A DNA stretch of 64,000 nucleotides from Physcomitrium patens (GCF_000002425.4 NC_037265.1:15559934-15623933); one strand, 5' to 3'; counted from the stretch's first letter, positions 34,384-47,100 are shown. Numbers and translations: made by a program. Notes: generated from the letters alone by a model not told the origin.

Positions 34384-35388
34384 CTATTGTAGCTGGACGA
34401 ATCCGTTTTCCGACATGTTGTCTTCTTTGACCGTCGTACCCCTCATTTTATAGTTGCGTCGTTTCTTTGGACAATGTTGAGCAGTGTGCTTAGGTTCTCC
34501 ACAATATAAACATAATCCTTCTTGACGACGACGAATCTTTTCTTGCTCAGTTAGGGGTTTAAAACGTACCGCATCAATTTGCATGTCTTCTACTTCTGAA
34601 TGTACGTTTGGCAAAGATGTTGATGTTGCCATTGAGTAATAACGTTGAGGTTCCCGTGAATGATTCTCGGATCGAAATTCAAAAAGTCGATTATCACATT
34701 TTACCGCAAAATCGATTGCTTGACTCAAAGTTTGAGGATCAGGTAAGTTGAGCATCAATTTCTTTACTTCGTATTGCAATCCATAAAGAAATTGACTGAT
34801 GAGTGCAACATCATCCCACTTGATGTCAATTGCAAGTTGTCGAAATTGTGAAGCATATACTTTTACTGAGCGATTTCCTTGTCGCAGAATTCAGATCTTA
34901 TTTGTTGCAACACGAGTTGCATCGTGTTCACCATACATAGATCGAAACTTTGCCAAGAAAGCTTCCAAATTGTCCAATATTGGATTTCGTTGTTCAAGAA
35001 AAGACGAAAACCACGATAATGCAGAACCAGAAAGTAGAGTGCCAATAAACCTGACTTGTGATCTTGGAGTTGGATAGCTTTGCGGTTGAAGTTCAATTGC
35101 CAATTGTACTTGATTGATGAACCCTCGAAACTTTGATCTCGTACCATCAAATTTCTCAAGTAAGGCAATTCTTGGTTCTCTAGTGCTTATAGGGTGTTGT
35201 ACAATTGGAGAAGGAACGTGATTTGTTGTAGATGTTGAAGCAGCTCCAATCATCTCTATATCTTCACTTTCTGCTATTCTTGTTCTTTCCTGTGTTGGTG
35301 AATTGAGTTGATGCATCGCAAGCATTAACTCCCTCATTTGCTCTTGCATTTGTGCCATTGCACTCTTCATTTCAACAAGCTCTGCCAT
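34384..35388 (-). pseudogene. gag of E3, left-arm copy (type II)
   Basis: Starts MAELVEMKSAMAQMQEQMRE, a coiled-coil-like N-terminus, followed by the capsid region (RIALLEKFDGTRSKFRGFIN, SGSALSWFSSFLEQ, NLPDPQTLSQAIDFAVKCD) and a zinc knuckle CLYCGEPKHTAQHC (CX2CX4HX4C) before a basic tail (KKRRNYKMRG). About one break. The capsid resembles E2's gag (type II). An in-frame ATG 13 codons upstream exists, but MAELVEMK is the start shared with elements A and F. Confidence 0.85.
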
Positions 35389-35600
35389 AATGACACTAAG
35401 AAGAAAAATTTGTTTGATATTGCTCAAGACAAAAGAAAAGAAAGACTTGATAACAAAGAAGATACTAAGAACAATATCAGTTTAGAAGTGGGTAATCCGC
35501 AAACTTCTAATACGCTTATGTCTTGTCAAGAGAAAGGGGTAATCCACTCTTACTCAAGAAAAAACAAAGCTCTGATATTGTAAGTGTACTCTTGTCAATC

Positions 35601-36137
35601 TGTCAAGGACAAAGACTCGATGAGGAAAAATATACACCAAAAGGCTATCTCGATATAATAAGTCAAAATATAAACAAGTAGGTATATTAAAAGGAAACTG
35701 AAATGGCTATTGCCACAAGACAAGAAACTAAAGACTCTTGAACCTGGACTAGAAGCAAGAAAGGAGTTGACAAGAGTGAAGAAGCCTTCACTCTTGTCTC
35801 TATATATACTATCTAACTAGGGGCTACGTGGCGACGTTCTATAGGACCTCCAATATGTGTTGACTTTGTAGGACACATGCCTTGACTTACAAGGCAAGTT
35901 TTTCTACGTGTGGGCCACATAGTTAGCTTGATCTTCAAGCTAACAACATGTGTGGCACATGGCCAACTTATTGACCACGTTTCTAATCCAAAAAGTCAAT
36001 TAAAGACACCTATGAAGTCAAAGCAGCGTCTAAGAAGTTTCTAGGAAGCTTCTATATTAACTTACTTTTATCTACTTTTACTTACTTCTACCTATTTCTA
36101 TATATAATTATTAGCTTACATGATTATGGCCGTGACA
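35601..36137 (-). repeat. 5' LTR of E3, left arm (537 bp)
   Basis: Pair of 29795-30331. The duplication CAGTA follows at 36138. The leader (35389-35600) carries the 11-base sequence complementary to the predicted RNA start, beginning 2 nt from the LTR. Confidence 0.95.
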
Positions 36138-36142
36138 CAGTA

Positions 36143-39100
36143 CCTCCTAACCATGAACGGAATCGAGATAGGTTGAGGGAGAAACCATTGCCAAAGATTG
36201 TTAAAGGATTTAAGGATTTTGGGGAGGTACCACTATAAAGCGAGATTATGGAGGTACAAAAGAGGAGGTACTCTTGTGAGATGAAGGTGCCTTTGATGCG
36301 AGTTTTATTGGTATATTGGAGATTGGAAATATCATGTATAAGGAAGTTGATGATTTTAAAAGAAAAGAAAAAAAAAGATTATATAATATTGAAGGAGAAT
36401 TATGCAAGTTAGGTACATTGCAAGATGATGAGAGGATTTTAGATGTTTATGAAGAAAATGGACTGGAAGATTCATTGAAATTGATTACATCTATTGGATT
36501 AGGAGATAATGATAAGATTGTTGAGATTCATTCAAGAGAGGTTTATATCATACTTGAATCTTTTCAAGCACCAGAAGTCACTGTAGACACGAGATATAAA
36601 ATGGTAGATAAGAAGATAAAGCCTATTGCTGGACCATTACCAGAAGATTCTAAGGAACAAATAGAAGAAGCATCAAAAGAAGCAAGTTTAAGAGATCCAA
36701 TGAGTATTGGACATCAGTTTACTAAAGAGACTTTTGAAGAATTGAAGATTGGTTCTGATGGTTCTTTATTGCCGAAGGAAATTACTTGCTTCAAAAAGAT
36801 GTTGGCTAAACAAGGTAGATCGTTTGCCTTCGAATCTTATGAAATTGGGTGTGTGGATCCGAATATTATAACACTTATGGTTATCTTCACTGTACCGTAT
36901 GTACCTTGGAATCTAAGACCGATTCCAGTACCGAGGGCACATTTACCTAAATTGGTGGAACTATTAAAAGAAAAGATGAAGATGAAAATATTGAAACCCT
37001 CATTTGTGTCATATTCTAGTCGATGGTTTATGGTACCTAAGAAGAATGGGTCGCTACGGTTTATTCAAGATATGCAACCGGTGAATGCAATAACTGTCAG
37101 GAATGCAGGAATTGGACCTATTGTGGATGAATTTGTTGAGGCATTTGCAGGAAGGGCGATCTATTCAATGGATGACTTGTATTTAGGTTATGATCAATTT
37201 CAACTTGCTGAAGGAAGTAGAGATATGACGACGATGAGGACACTACTTGGATTGGTTAGAATGTGCACTCTTCCTCAAGGCGCGACCAACTCAGTTGCGC
37301 ATATGATGAATGGGATGAATAAGGTATTGAGAGATTTTATTCTAGAGAAGACTATGCCTTTTCTGGATGATGTTCCTATAAAAGGGTGCAGAGAAGGAGA
37401 CAAGGATGAAACTTTAGATAAGAGGGGGTGTCGCAAATATGTTGTTGATCATATACAAGATTGTGAAAAGATTTTAACTCGGCTTGGAAAAATTCATCTT
37501 ACATTATCGGATATGAAGTCCGTACTTGGAGTACAAGAAGTTGTGATTATTGGACATTTATGTGGATCTTACGGAAGAAAACCAGATCCGACTAAAGTTG
37601 ATGCAATTGGAAGGATGAAAGAGGATTGTGATTCTTTAACAGAGGTTCGCAGGTTTTTAGGTGCATGTGTATTTTATCGAATCTGGATCCCTCATTATGC
37701 TCACATAGCAGATCCATTATATGAACTGTTACGCAAGGGCTACCAATTTAAATGGGAAGAAAGGCATATTCAGGCAATACAAAGATTGAAGAAATTATTG
37801 ATGTCACCTCCAATATTGAGGAAGGTTGATTATAAGTACAATAGACCAGTGATTCTTATTGTGGATACTAGTCCAATTGCCATTGGATGGGTTGTGAGTC
37901 AAGATGATTCAAGTGGGAATAGATTTGCAATTTGATTTGGAGCTAAAGTTTTAAGTATTCGTCAACGTGCATATTTGCAAGTCAAAAGAGAACTTTGGGG
38001 AGTTGTTTTAGCTATAAAAGCTAAAAAGGACTATTTAATTGGGACAATAGTAGTAATTGAAACAGATTACTTGCCATTGCTTGGAATGATTACTAACTAT
38101 TCAACGCCAGATATTGCAATGTTGAGATGGATTGCTTATATTAAGTCACTAAATCCAGAATTTAAGCATATCACTGGGAAGGACAATTTAGTAGCAGACA
38201 TGCTATCTCGAGCAAGATACGAGAGGGAGGACGAAATGGTTGAAGACATTGATGACGTCGGATCGAAATTCTATTCAATCTCAAATCTCAACAGAGAAGA
38301 CAAGTTATTTTTTGAAGAATCTTATGAAGGAGAATTATTGGATATTGGTCATTACTTGAATACCTTGACTAAGCAGTGGAATTGATCTAAAAAAAAATTC
38401 AAACAAATAAAAAAACAAGCATATGGATTTTTGCTTCAAGATGGATTCTTATGGAAGAGACCAAAGAAAGGAATTGGGATGCCACAACGAGTGATAGGCA
38501 AAAAATAAGAAAAACTAAAATTATTTAAGGAGTTTAATGATAGTTTATGGATAGGATATAGAGGAATATGGGCTACTTTTGCTAAAGTCAAGGAATGATA
38601 TTAGTGAAAAAATATGTATCGAGATGTGCTCTCATTTGTACAGTCATGTGAAATCTGTCAATCGTATTCTAATATCCGACATCGAGATGGTCTGCATCCT
38701 ACGTATCCTCTGTCTATTCATTTTAAATGGGTTGTTGATTTGGTTATTATGCCAGTTGGATTATGATAGATGAGATATTTGGTCTTAGCTCATGAAGATT
38801 TATCAAATCAAGTAGAAGGAAGAGCATTGAGGATAATATCTACAGAGGGGATTTGTAGGTTTTTGCTTGAAGATGTCATTTGCTGCTACGGATGCGTAGG
38901 AAAAATCACTGCAGATCGTGGAGAATTAAATGCACAAGAAGCTCGTAGGTTCTTTAAAAGATGTGGAGTTAAACTATCACTGACTATTGCTTATAATCCG
39001 AAAGGGAATATAAAAAGTGAACGTGGTCACCCACTGATTGTGAAAGCATTAGTTAAAGCTTGTGATGAGAAAGTTAGAGAGTGGCCACAACTTTTGTCAT

Positions 39101-39712
39101 TTGCATTATGGGTTGATCGAACAACACATAGTTCAGTGACAAGATATATGCCAGTAGAACTTATGACAGGTCAAAAACCAATTATGTCGATTGAAGAAAG
39201 GGTACTTACTTAGAATATGCTACCATGGGAAGATGGATTGATAAGAAAAGAACTTCTGGCTATTAGGATTTGACAATTGGAGCAAAGATCGGAAGATGTG
39301 CAAATAGCATTGGAAAGGTTAAAAAGAGCAAGGTTACAAAACAAGGCGCGATTCGATAAGCAACATCGATTGAGAACTAAAGCAATCAAGGAAGGTGACT
39401 GGGTACTTGTTTATGACAATAGTCTAGATTATCAATAGAGTACATTGCAGAAATTTTCAAAATGTTGGTTTGGACCATATGTAGTAACAACTGTTCATGA
39501 TAATGCGGCTTACTTATTACGGGATTAGATGGTACAAAATTGAAAATATCAATTGCAAGGAAGCAAATAAAAATATTTAAACGAAGACACGTGGAGATGA
39601 ATATAGAAGACCTTAATGAAGGTATAGAAATTCCGCAGCAAGAAGATAAAAGTGATTTGGATAATGAAGGTGACGAAGATGAACTAGACAAAGAAGTAGA
39701 GAATATATTATA
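36143..39712 (+). pseudogene. Gamma pol: RT, RNase H, integrase (left-arm element)
   Basis: Polyprotein of the second gypsy lineage, in order: linker, RT open over 539 codons (36316-37935) with PVPRAHLPKLVELLKEK, SSRWFMVPKKNGSLRF, LPQGATNSVAHMMNG and the FLDDVPIKG active-site region; connection (GRKPDPTKVDAIGRMKE, TEVRRFLGACVFYRIWIPHYAH); RNase H (VDTSPIAIGW, VKRELWGVV, IETDYLPLLG, KDNLVADMLSRAR); integrase from about 38580 (ITADRGELNA, TIAYNPKGN); and a C-terminal part (EGDWVLVYDNS, CWFGPYVV) with a very acidic tail. No chromodomain is seen. About six or seven breaks, mostly in the integrase half. Its RT is clearly different from the alpha/beta type (FLDD rather than YLDD). Confidence 0.85.
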
Positions 39713-39775
39713 AATCAAACAGCAATTGGATAAATTAGTCCATATCGGAGGATGCACAAGTTCAGAGGGGGTGGA

Positions 39776-40391
39776 TGTCGTGTTGTAACACGAGTATATC
39801 GTGAAAATATAAAAAAAAAGGACTTTTATTAATGTTCAGTTACCTCGAATATTGGGAGCAACGACCATTTCCAGTGCCAATATTTAGTGGCCAGTTCAAA
39901 TACCCCGTCACAGTCGGTCAAAGCATACTTACCAGTAACGAAATGCTCCATTCGAGTCCAATAGTGGGAATCAACAGAATCATAAGGACTAAGTCGACGA
40001 CTGAGCGAGCCTGATGCGAAGGACCAATTTGACCCAATTACGGGAACATCCAGGTCTTACTACGGGCCTCTTAGCCAATATGAGACCTGATTTGGTCGGA
40101 CGACTCAATGTGATCCTGATTACGAGGATTTTGATTCCGTTTCAGGCTATCTTGTCCTCGGTGCCGTTTCAAAGAACGTTGTTTCTAAAAAAAGAACCTT
40201 TTAAAAGAAAAAAAATGGAGGAGAAAGCTCTAATGGCGAAGCCAATTTTGGATCCAAGACGAAAGATTGAAGAAATTCACAAGCAAGCGTTTGAGGGGGG
40301 AGAAAAAAAAACATTCACAAATGGTTAGAGAGAAGGAGAGGATTCAGAGATTCGGGAATTAGGGAGGTTAAGAAAAAGGGAAGATACAAGG
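39776..40391 (+). repeat. Gamma 3' LTR, first 616 bp
   Basis: Starts TGTCGTGTTGTAACACGAG after the purine tract AGAGGGGGTGGA (39764-39775) and follows the U3 of 19757-20390 with moderate divergence. It stops abruptly at 40391, where inverted gamma RNase H begins, sharing only GG at the junction. A 13-bp piece resembling the end of this LTR reappears at 52446-52458. Confidence 0.85.
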
Positions 40392-42403
40392 ATTTAGTGA
40401 CTTAATATAAGCAATCCATCTCAACATTGCAATATCTGGCGTTGAATAGTTAGTAATTATTCCAAGCAATGGCAAGTAATCTGTTTCAATTACTACTATT
40501 GTCCCAATCAAATAGTCCTTTTCAGCTTTTATAGCTGAAACAACTCCCCAAAGTTCTCTTTTGACTTGCAAATATGCACGTTGACGAATACTTAAAACTT
40601 TAGCTCCAAATCAAATTGCAAATCTATTCCCACTTGAATCATCTTGACTCACAACCCATCCAATGGCAATTGGACTAGTATCCACAATAAGAATCACTGG
40701 TCTATTGTACTTATAATCAACCTTCCTCAATATTGGAGGTGACATCAATAATTTCTTCAATCTTTGTATTGCCTGAATATGCCTTTCTTCCCATTTAAAT
40801 TGGTAGCCCTTGCGTAACAGTTCATATAATGGATCTGCTATGTGAGCATAATGAGGGATCCAGATTCGATAAAATACACATGCACCTAAAAACCTGCGAA
40901 CCTCTGTTAAAGAATCACAATCCTCTTTCATCCTTCCAATTGCATCAACTTTAGTCGGATCTGGTTTTCTTCCGTAAGATCCACATAAATGTCCAATAAT
41001 CACAACTTCTTGTACTCCAAGTACGGACTTCATATCCGATAATGTAAGATGAATTTTTCCAAGCCGAGTTAAAATCTTTTCACAATCTTGTATATGATCA
41101 ACAACATATTTGCGACACCCCCTCTTATCTAAAGTTTCATCCTTGTCTCCTTCTCTGCACCCTTTTATAGGAACATCATCCAGAAAAGGCATAGTCTTCT
41201 CTAGAATAAAATCTCTCAATACCTTATTCATCCCATTCATCATATGCGCAACTGAGTTGGTCGCGCCTTGAGGAAGAGTGCACATTCTAACCAATCCAAG
41301 TAGTGTCCTCATCGTCGTCATATCTCTACTTCCTTCAGCAAGTTGAAATTGATCATAACCTAAATACAAGTCATTCATTGAATAGATCGCCCTTCCTGCA
41401 AATGCCTCAACAAATTCATCCACAATAGGTCCAATTCCTGCATTCCTGACAGTTATTGCATTCACCGGTTGCATATCTTGAATAAACCGTAGCGACCCAT
41501 TCTTCTTAGGTACCATAAACCATCGACTAGAATATGACACAAATGAGGGTTTCAATATTTTCATCTTCATCTTTTCTTTTAATAGTTCCACCAATTTAGG
41601 TAAATGTGCCCTCGGTACTGGAATCAGTCTTAGATTCCAAGGTACATACGGTACAGTGAAGATAACCATAAGTGTTATAATATTCGGATCCACACACCCA
41701 ATTTCATAAGATTCGAAGGCAAACGATCTACCTTGTTTAGCCAACATCTTTTTGAAGCAAGTAATTTCCTTCAGCAATAAAGAACCATCAGAACCAATCT
41801 TCAATTCTTCAAAAGTCTCTTTAGTAAACTGATGTCCAATACTCATTGGATCTCTTAAACTTGCTTCTTTTGATGCTTCTTCTATTTGTTCCTTAGAATC
41901 TTCTGGTAATGGTCCAGCAATAGGCTTTATCTTCTTATCTACCGTTTTATATCTCGTGTCTACAGTGACTTCTGGTGCTTGAAAAGATTCAAGTATGATA
42001 TAAACCTCTCTTGAATGAATCTCAACAATCTTATCATTATCTCCTAATCCAATAGATGTAATCAATTTCAATGAATCTTCCAGTCCATTTTCTTCATAAA
42101 CATCTAAAATCCTCTCATCATCTTGCAATGTACCTAACTTGCATAATTCTCCTTCAATATTATATAATCTTTTTTTTTCTTTTCTTTTAAAATCATCAAC
42201 TTCCTTATACATGATATTTCCAATCTCCAATATACCAATAAAACTCGCATCAAAGGCACCTTCATCTCACAAGAGTACCTCCTCTTTTGTACCTCCATAA
42301 TCTCGCTTTATAGTGGTACCTCCCCAAAATCCTTAAATCCTTTAACAATCTTTGGCAATGGTTTCTCCCTCAACCTATCTCGATTCCGTTCATGGTTAGG
42401 AGG
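40390..42403 (-). pseudogene. Gamma pol, right arm: RT and partial RNase H
   Basis: Inverted copy of the left-arm RT. The 539-codon open stretch (40611-42230) differs from its partner at four residues. It contains the same LPQGATNSVAHMMNG, FLDDVPIKG and TEVRRFLGACVFYRIW landmarks. It is cut at the left edge inside RNase H at the arm junction. Integrase is not present in this arm. Confidence 0.9.
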
Positions 42404-42584
42404 TACTGTGTCACGGCCATAATCATGTAAGCTAATAATTATATATAGAAATAGGTAGAAGTAAGTAAAAGTAGATAAAAGTAAGTTAATATAGAAGCTT
42501 CCTAGAAACTTCTTAGACGCTGCTTTGACTTCATAGGTGTCTTTAATTGACTTTTTGGATTAGAAACGTGGTCAATAAGTTGGC

Positions 42585-42691
42585 CATGTGCCACACATGT
42601 TGTTAGCTTGAAGATCAAGCTAACTATGTGGCCCACACGTAGAAAAACTTGCCTTGTAAGTCAAGGCATGTGTCCTACAAAGTCAACACAT
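42585..42691 (+). promoter_or_regulatory. Row of four hairpins in beta U3
   Basis: Consecutive inverted repeats: CATGTG-CCA-CACATG (42585-42599); GTTAGCTTGA-AGA-TCAAGCTAAC (42602-42624); TGCCTTG-TAAGT-CAAGGCA (42650-42668); ATGTGT...ACACAT (42668-42691). All lie within 155 bp upstream of the TATA box. The second is still recognisable in eroded copies, for example near 59907-59930. Role unknown; could be binding sites or RNA structure in the 3' end of the transcript. Confidence 0.6.
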
Positions 42692-42737
42692 ATTGGAGGT
42701 CCTATAGAACGTCGCCACGTAGCCCCTAGTTAGATAG

Positions 42738-42779
42738 TATATATAGAGACAAGAGTGAAGGCTTCTTCACTCTTGTCAA
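42738..42779 (+). promoter_or_regulatory. Beta LTR core promoter, hairpin and predicted RNA start
   Basis: TATATATAG starts at 42738. A perfect hairpin (13-bp stem, GCTT loop) occupies 42748-42777. ACTCTTGTCAA (42769-42779) begins 31 nt after the TATA start and is the exact reverse complement of 42948-42958, just after the LTR. Layout is the same as in alpha element B, with different bases. Confidence 0.65.
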
Positions 42780-42947
42780 CTCCTTTCTTGCTTCTAGTCC
42801 AGGTTCAAGAGTCTTTAGTTTCTTGTCTTGTGGCAATAGCCATTTCAGTTTCCTTTTAATATACCTACTTGTTTATATTTTGACTTATTATATCGAGATA
42901 GCCTTTTGGTGTATATTTTTCCTCATCGAGTCTTTGTCCTTGACAGA

Positions 42948-42977
42948 TTGACAAGAGTACACTTACAATATCAGAGC
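42948..42977 (+). promoter_or_regulatory. Reverse-transcription primer region of E3
   Basis: TTGACAAGAGT (42948-42958) starts 2 nt after the LTR and pairs perfectly with the predicted RNA 5' end. TATCAGAGC (42969-42977) is the shared core of a tRNA-iMet-like site but lacks the leading TGG present in E2. Self-priming is the better-supported reading for this family; it remains inference. Confidence 0.6.
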
Positions 42978-43157
42978 TTTGTTTTTTCTTGAGTAAGAGT
43001 GGATTACCCCTTTCTCTTGACAAGACATAAGCGTATTAGAAGTTTGCGGATTACCCACTTCTAAACTGATATTGTTCTTAGTATCTTCTTTGTTATCAAG
43101 TCTTTCTTTTCTTTTGTCTTGAGCAATATCAAACAAATTTTTCTTCTTAGTGTCATT

Positions 43158-44162
43158 ATGGCAGAGCTTGTTGAAATGAAGAGTGCAATGGCACAAATGC
43201 AAGAGCAAATGAGGGAGTTAATGCTTGCGATGCATCAACTCAATTCACCAACACAGGAAAGAACAAGAATAGCAGAAAGTGAAGATATAGAGATGATTGG
43301 AGCTGCTTCAACATCTACAACAAATCACGTTCCTTCTCCAATTGTACAACACCCTATAAGCACTAGAGAACCAAGAATTGCCTTACTTGAGAAATTTGAT
43401 GGTACGAGATCAAAGTTTCGAGGGTTCATCAATCAAGTACAATTGGCAATTGAACTTCAACCGCAAAGCTATCCAACTCCAAGATCACAAGTCAGGTTTA
43501 TTGGCACTCTACTTTCTGGTTCTGCATTATCGTGGTTTTCGTCTTTTCTTGAACAACGAAATCCAATATTGGACAATTTGGAAGCTTTCTTGGCAAAGTT
43601 TCGATCTATGTATGGTGAACACGATGCAACTCGTGTTGCAACAAATAAGATCTGAATTCTGCGACAAGGAAATCGCTCAGTAAAAGTATATGCTTCACAA
43701 TTTCGACAACTTGCAATTGACATCAAGTGGGATGATGTTGCACTCATCAGTCAATTTCTTTATGGATTGCAATACGAAGTAAAGAAATTGATGCTCAACT
43801 TACCTGATCCTCAAACTTTGAGTCAAGCAATCGATTTTGCGGTAAAATGTGATAATCGACTTTTTGAATTTCGATCCGAGAATCATTCACGGGAACCTCA
43901 ACGTTATTACTCAATGGCAACATCAACATCTTTGCCAAACGTACATTCAGAAGTAGAAGACATGCAAATTGATGCGGTACGTTTTAAACCCCTAACTGAG
44001 CAAGAAAAGATTCGTCGTCGTCAAGAAGGATTATGTTTATATTGTGGAGAACCTAAGCACACTGCTCAACATTGTCCAAAGAAACGACGCAACTATAAAA
44101 TGAGGGGTACGACGGTCAAAGAAGACAACATGTCGGAAAACGGATTCGTCCAGCTACAATAG
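43158..44162 (+). pseudogene. gag of E3, right-arm copy (type II)
   Basis: Same gene as at 34384-35388: MAELVEMKS start, helical N-terminus rich in Met and Gln, capsid (KFDGTRSKFRGFIN, LPDPQTLSQAI) and zinc knuckle CLYCGEPKHTAQHC near 44034-44075. It carries about one break. It ends at the VQLQ terminus, beside which the pol frame (-1) opens, the usual set-up for a gag-pol frameshift. Confidence 0.85.
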
Positions 44163-44167
44163 GGACC

Positions 44168-47100
44168 GTGCAATTGGAACCTTGTACAATTCCTAATGAA
44201 GGTCCTATCCTCTCCTCAGAACCCTCTCCTTGTTTTATAATAGACTTATATTTAGGACCTAAGAATTATAAAGCCTCTGCTTTATTAGATTTGGGAGCCT
44301 CAGCATGTTTTTTAGATGAACAATTTGTTAAAAGTCGTAAAATACCCTTTGTACAGAAACCTAAACCAGTACATGTAGAAGTCATAGATGGTCGTCCCTT
44401 GTCTTTTGGAGATGTCACTCATGAAACTCATCCTATAAAAGTAACAATAGACGGTTATGATAGCTACATAGCTTTTAACATAATTAAATCCTCGTCCAAT
44501 CCAATTATTTTAGGTTTATCCTGGCTAGAAAAATATAACCCTCGAATAGATTGGAATTCGCGTAAACTTGACTTTTTCCAAAGTGTTATTAATAGTTCTA
44601 CCAACCAAGTAAAAAATTATAAGTCTAGTATAGTAAAATCCGTACTGATAGGTGCAAAAGCATTTATACACGCAGCAAAAGAAGGATCAACTTTTGCTAT
44701 TTATGCTGCACCTATTTCTGAAAACGTAAAGACTTCAATTGGCATTCCAAGTCAATATCAGGAGTATCAAGATGTTTTTGAGAAAAAGAATGCAGATATT
44801 CTTCCTGAGCATCGCCCATATGATTGTTCAATCGACCTCAAGGAAGGAACTCAGCCACTATTTGGACCAATTTACAGTTTATCGCAAGATGAGATGGCTG
44901 AACTCAAGACATATATTGACGAGAATTTAGCGAAGAATTTTATACGCCATTCAAAATCTCCAGCAGGAGCTCCAATTCTATTCGTAAAGAAAAAAGATGG
45001 ATCTTTACGAATGTGTGTTGATTATCGAGGACTCAACAAGATCACAATCAAGAACAGGTATCCATTACCTTTGATATCAGGACTCCTTGACCAGTTGAAT
45101 CAAGCTAAGATCTATACAAAAATAGATCTAAGAGGAGCATATAATCTAGTACGGATCAAAGAAGGAGATGAATGGAAGACTGCGTTTCGAACCAGGTATG
45201 GACATTTTGAATATAATGTCATGCCCTTTGGACTCACGAATGCACCAGCTGCTTTTCAACATCTCATGAATGATGTATTTCGTGAATTCTTAGACAATTT
45301 TGTCGTCTGCTATCTAGACGATATCCTGATCTATTCTAAGAACGTCGAAGAACATGAAATACATGTTCGTCAAGTATTACAAAAACTTAGAGATGCAGGA
45401 TTGTACGCCAAGATGGAAAAGTGTGTATTTCACACTACTCAAGTTGACTTTTTAGGATACATCATTTCAAATGATGGTCTCATGATGGATTCTAAGAAAG
45501 TCCAAACAATCATGGATTGGAAGATTCCAAGGACAGTAAGAGATGTCCAATGTTTCTTGGGATTTGCCAATTACTATCAGATCTTCATCAAAGATTTCTC
45601 ACGAGTTGCAGCTCTACTTACACGCTTGACTAGTAAAGATAAATTCCAATGGAATCAAGAAGCGGAAGCAGCATTTGAAGCCTTGAAGACATCGTTTGTC
45701 TCTGCACCAGTCTTATATCGTGTTGATTTTTCCAAGGCATTTTTTATGGAAACAGATGCATCAGATTTTGCCTTGGGTGCAGTTTTATCACAAATGGGAA
45801 CAGATGACAAACTTCATCCGATAGCTTTTCATTCAAGAAAATTCTCAGCAGCCGAGATCAATTATGAGATCCACGATAAAGAACTTCTTGCAATCATAGA
45901 TTCCTTTCAAGAATGGCATCATTATCTAGAAGGCGCTTCTAGTCCAGTCACTGTGTATACAGATCACAAGAACCTCGAGTATTTCATGTCAGCACGCGTG
46001 TTGAATCGTCGTCAAGCTCGTTGGAGTATGTCTTTGTCAAGATTCGAGTTCATTATCACTTATCAGCCAGAAAAACAACAAGGTTTGTCTGATGCCCTAT
46101 CTAGACGTTCTTATTTTACACCAAAAGAAGGAGATGCAGCTTTTGAGCAACAAAGAACGGTCCTCTTGAAACCGGAGCAATTTCATCTCCAAGCAATGAA
46201 ATCAACATTGACTGTTGATTCAACTTTTCTCAAGCAAATCCAGTCCAGTATGTCCTCAGACCCTCTTGTTTATGATATCGAGAATAATTCTTCCAAGTCT
46301 CATGATCCTTCTAAGTTCGAATTCAAGAATAATCTATTATATTTTGAAGGACGCCTATATGTTCCAGAAGGAGAAGCACATTTACGTGTTCTTCAAGCAC
46401 GTCATGACTTTCCAGCAGCAGGGCACTTTGGATATAATAAGACTTTGGAACTCATATCAAGAGATTTTTGGTGGCCACAAATGTGGAAGTCAGTCAAAGA
46501 CTTTGTACAATCATGTGATATTTGTTCAAGATCAAAAATTCCTCGTCATCGACCTTACGGACTTCTTCAGCCATTACCTATACTAGAACAACCATGGTCT
46601 TCTGTTTCTATGGATTTCATCACAGATCTTCTAAGCTCAAGATCTTATGATTCTATATTTGTGATAGTAGATCGTTTCACCAAGATGGCACATTTTGTGC
46701 CATGTACAAAATCTATTATAGGTGAAGAAACAGCTAAGCTTTTCATTGATAATATCTATCGCTATCATGGATTACCTAAAGATATCATATCAGATAGGAG
46801 AACTCAATTTGTGTCAAGATTTTGGAGGACCCTTTTCAAGATTTTAAAAGTGGACATAAAGCTATCTTCGGCTTTCCATCCTCAAACTGATGGACAAACA
46901 GAGCGCATAAACCAAGTCTTGGAGCAATATTTAAGGTGTACTATCAACTACCAACAAGATGATTGGACAACCCTTCTGCCATTGGCAGAGTTTGCTTATA
47001 ATAATACGGTACATTCTTCCACGCAACAAACACCTTTTTTTGCCAATTATGGCTATCATCCACGACTTAATACTTTTGATTTTTCAAAAGTTGATAATCT

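Larger units (their letters stand above)
29795..36137 (-). mobile_element. Element E3, left-arm copy: young beta chromovirus
   Basis: Complete minus-strand element in the gamma pol: 3' LTR 29795-30331, third ORF, pol, gag, leader and 5' LTR 35601-36137, with duplication CAGTA (29790-29794, 36138-36142). The LTRs are both 537 bp with about 12 differences, mostly transitions, so it is fairly recent. Pol is open throughout; gag and the third ORF carry about one break each. The same insertion is present in the right arm (42409-48751), without length change. Confidence 0.96.
42409..42945 (+). repeat. 5' LTR of E3, right arm (537 bp)
   Basis: Beta LTR opening TGTCACGGCC and ending TCCTTGACA. U3 carries a row of hairpins (42585-42691), then the TATA box at 42738, hairpin 42748-42777 and the predicted RNA start at 42769. 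Confidence 0.95.

Noticed and set aside
34799-35077. Antisense ORFs over gag (92 and 81 codons) repeated in both E3 copies
   Set aside because: They lie opposite the gag frame, have no known motif and repeat only because E3 is duplicated.
38579-38773. 64-codon ORF near the gamma integrase
   Set aside because: Overlaps the integrase zinc region in another frame and has no support of its own.
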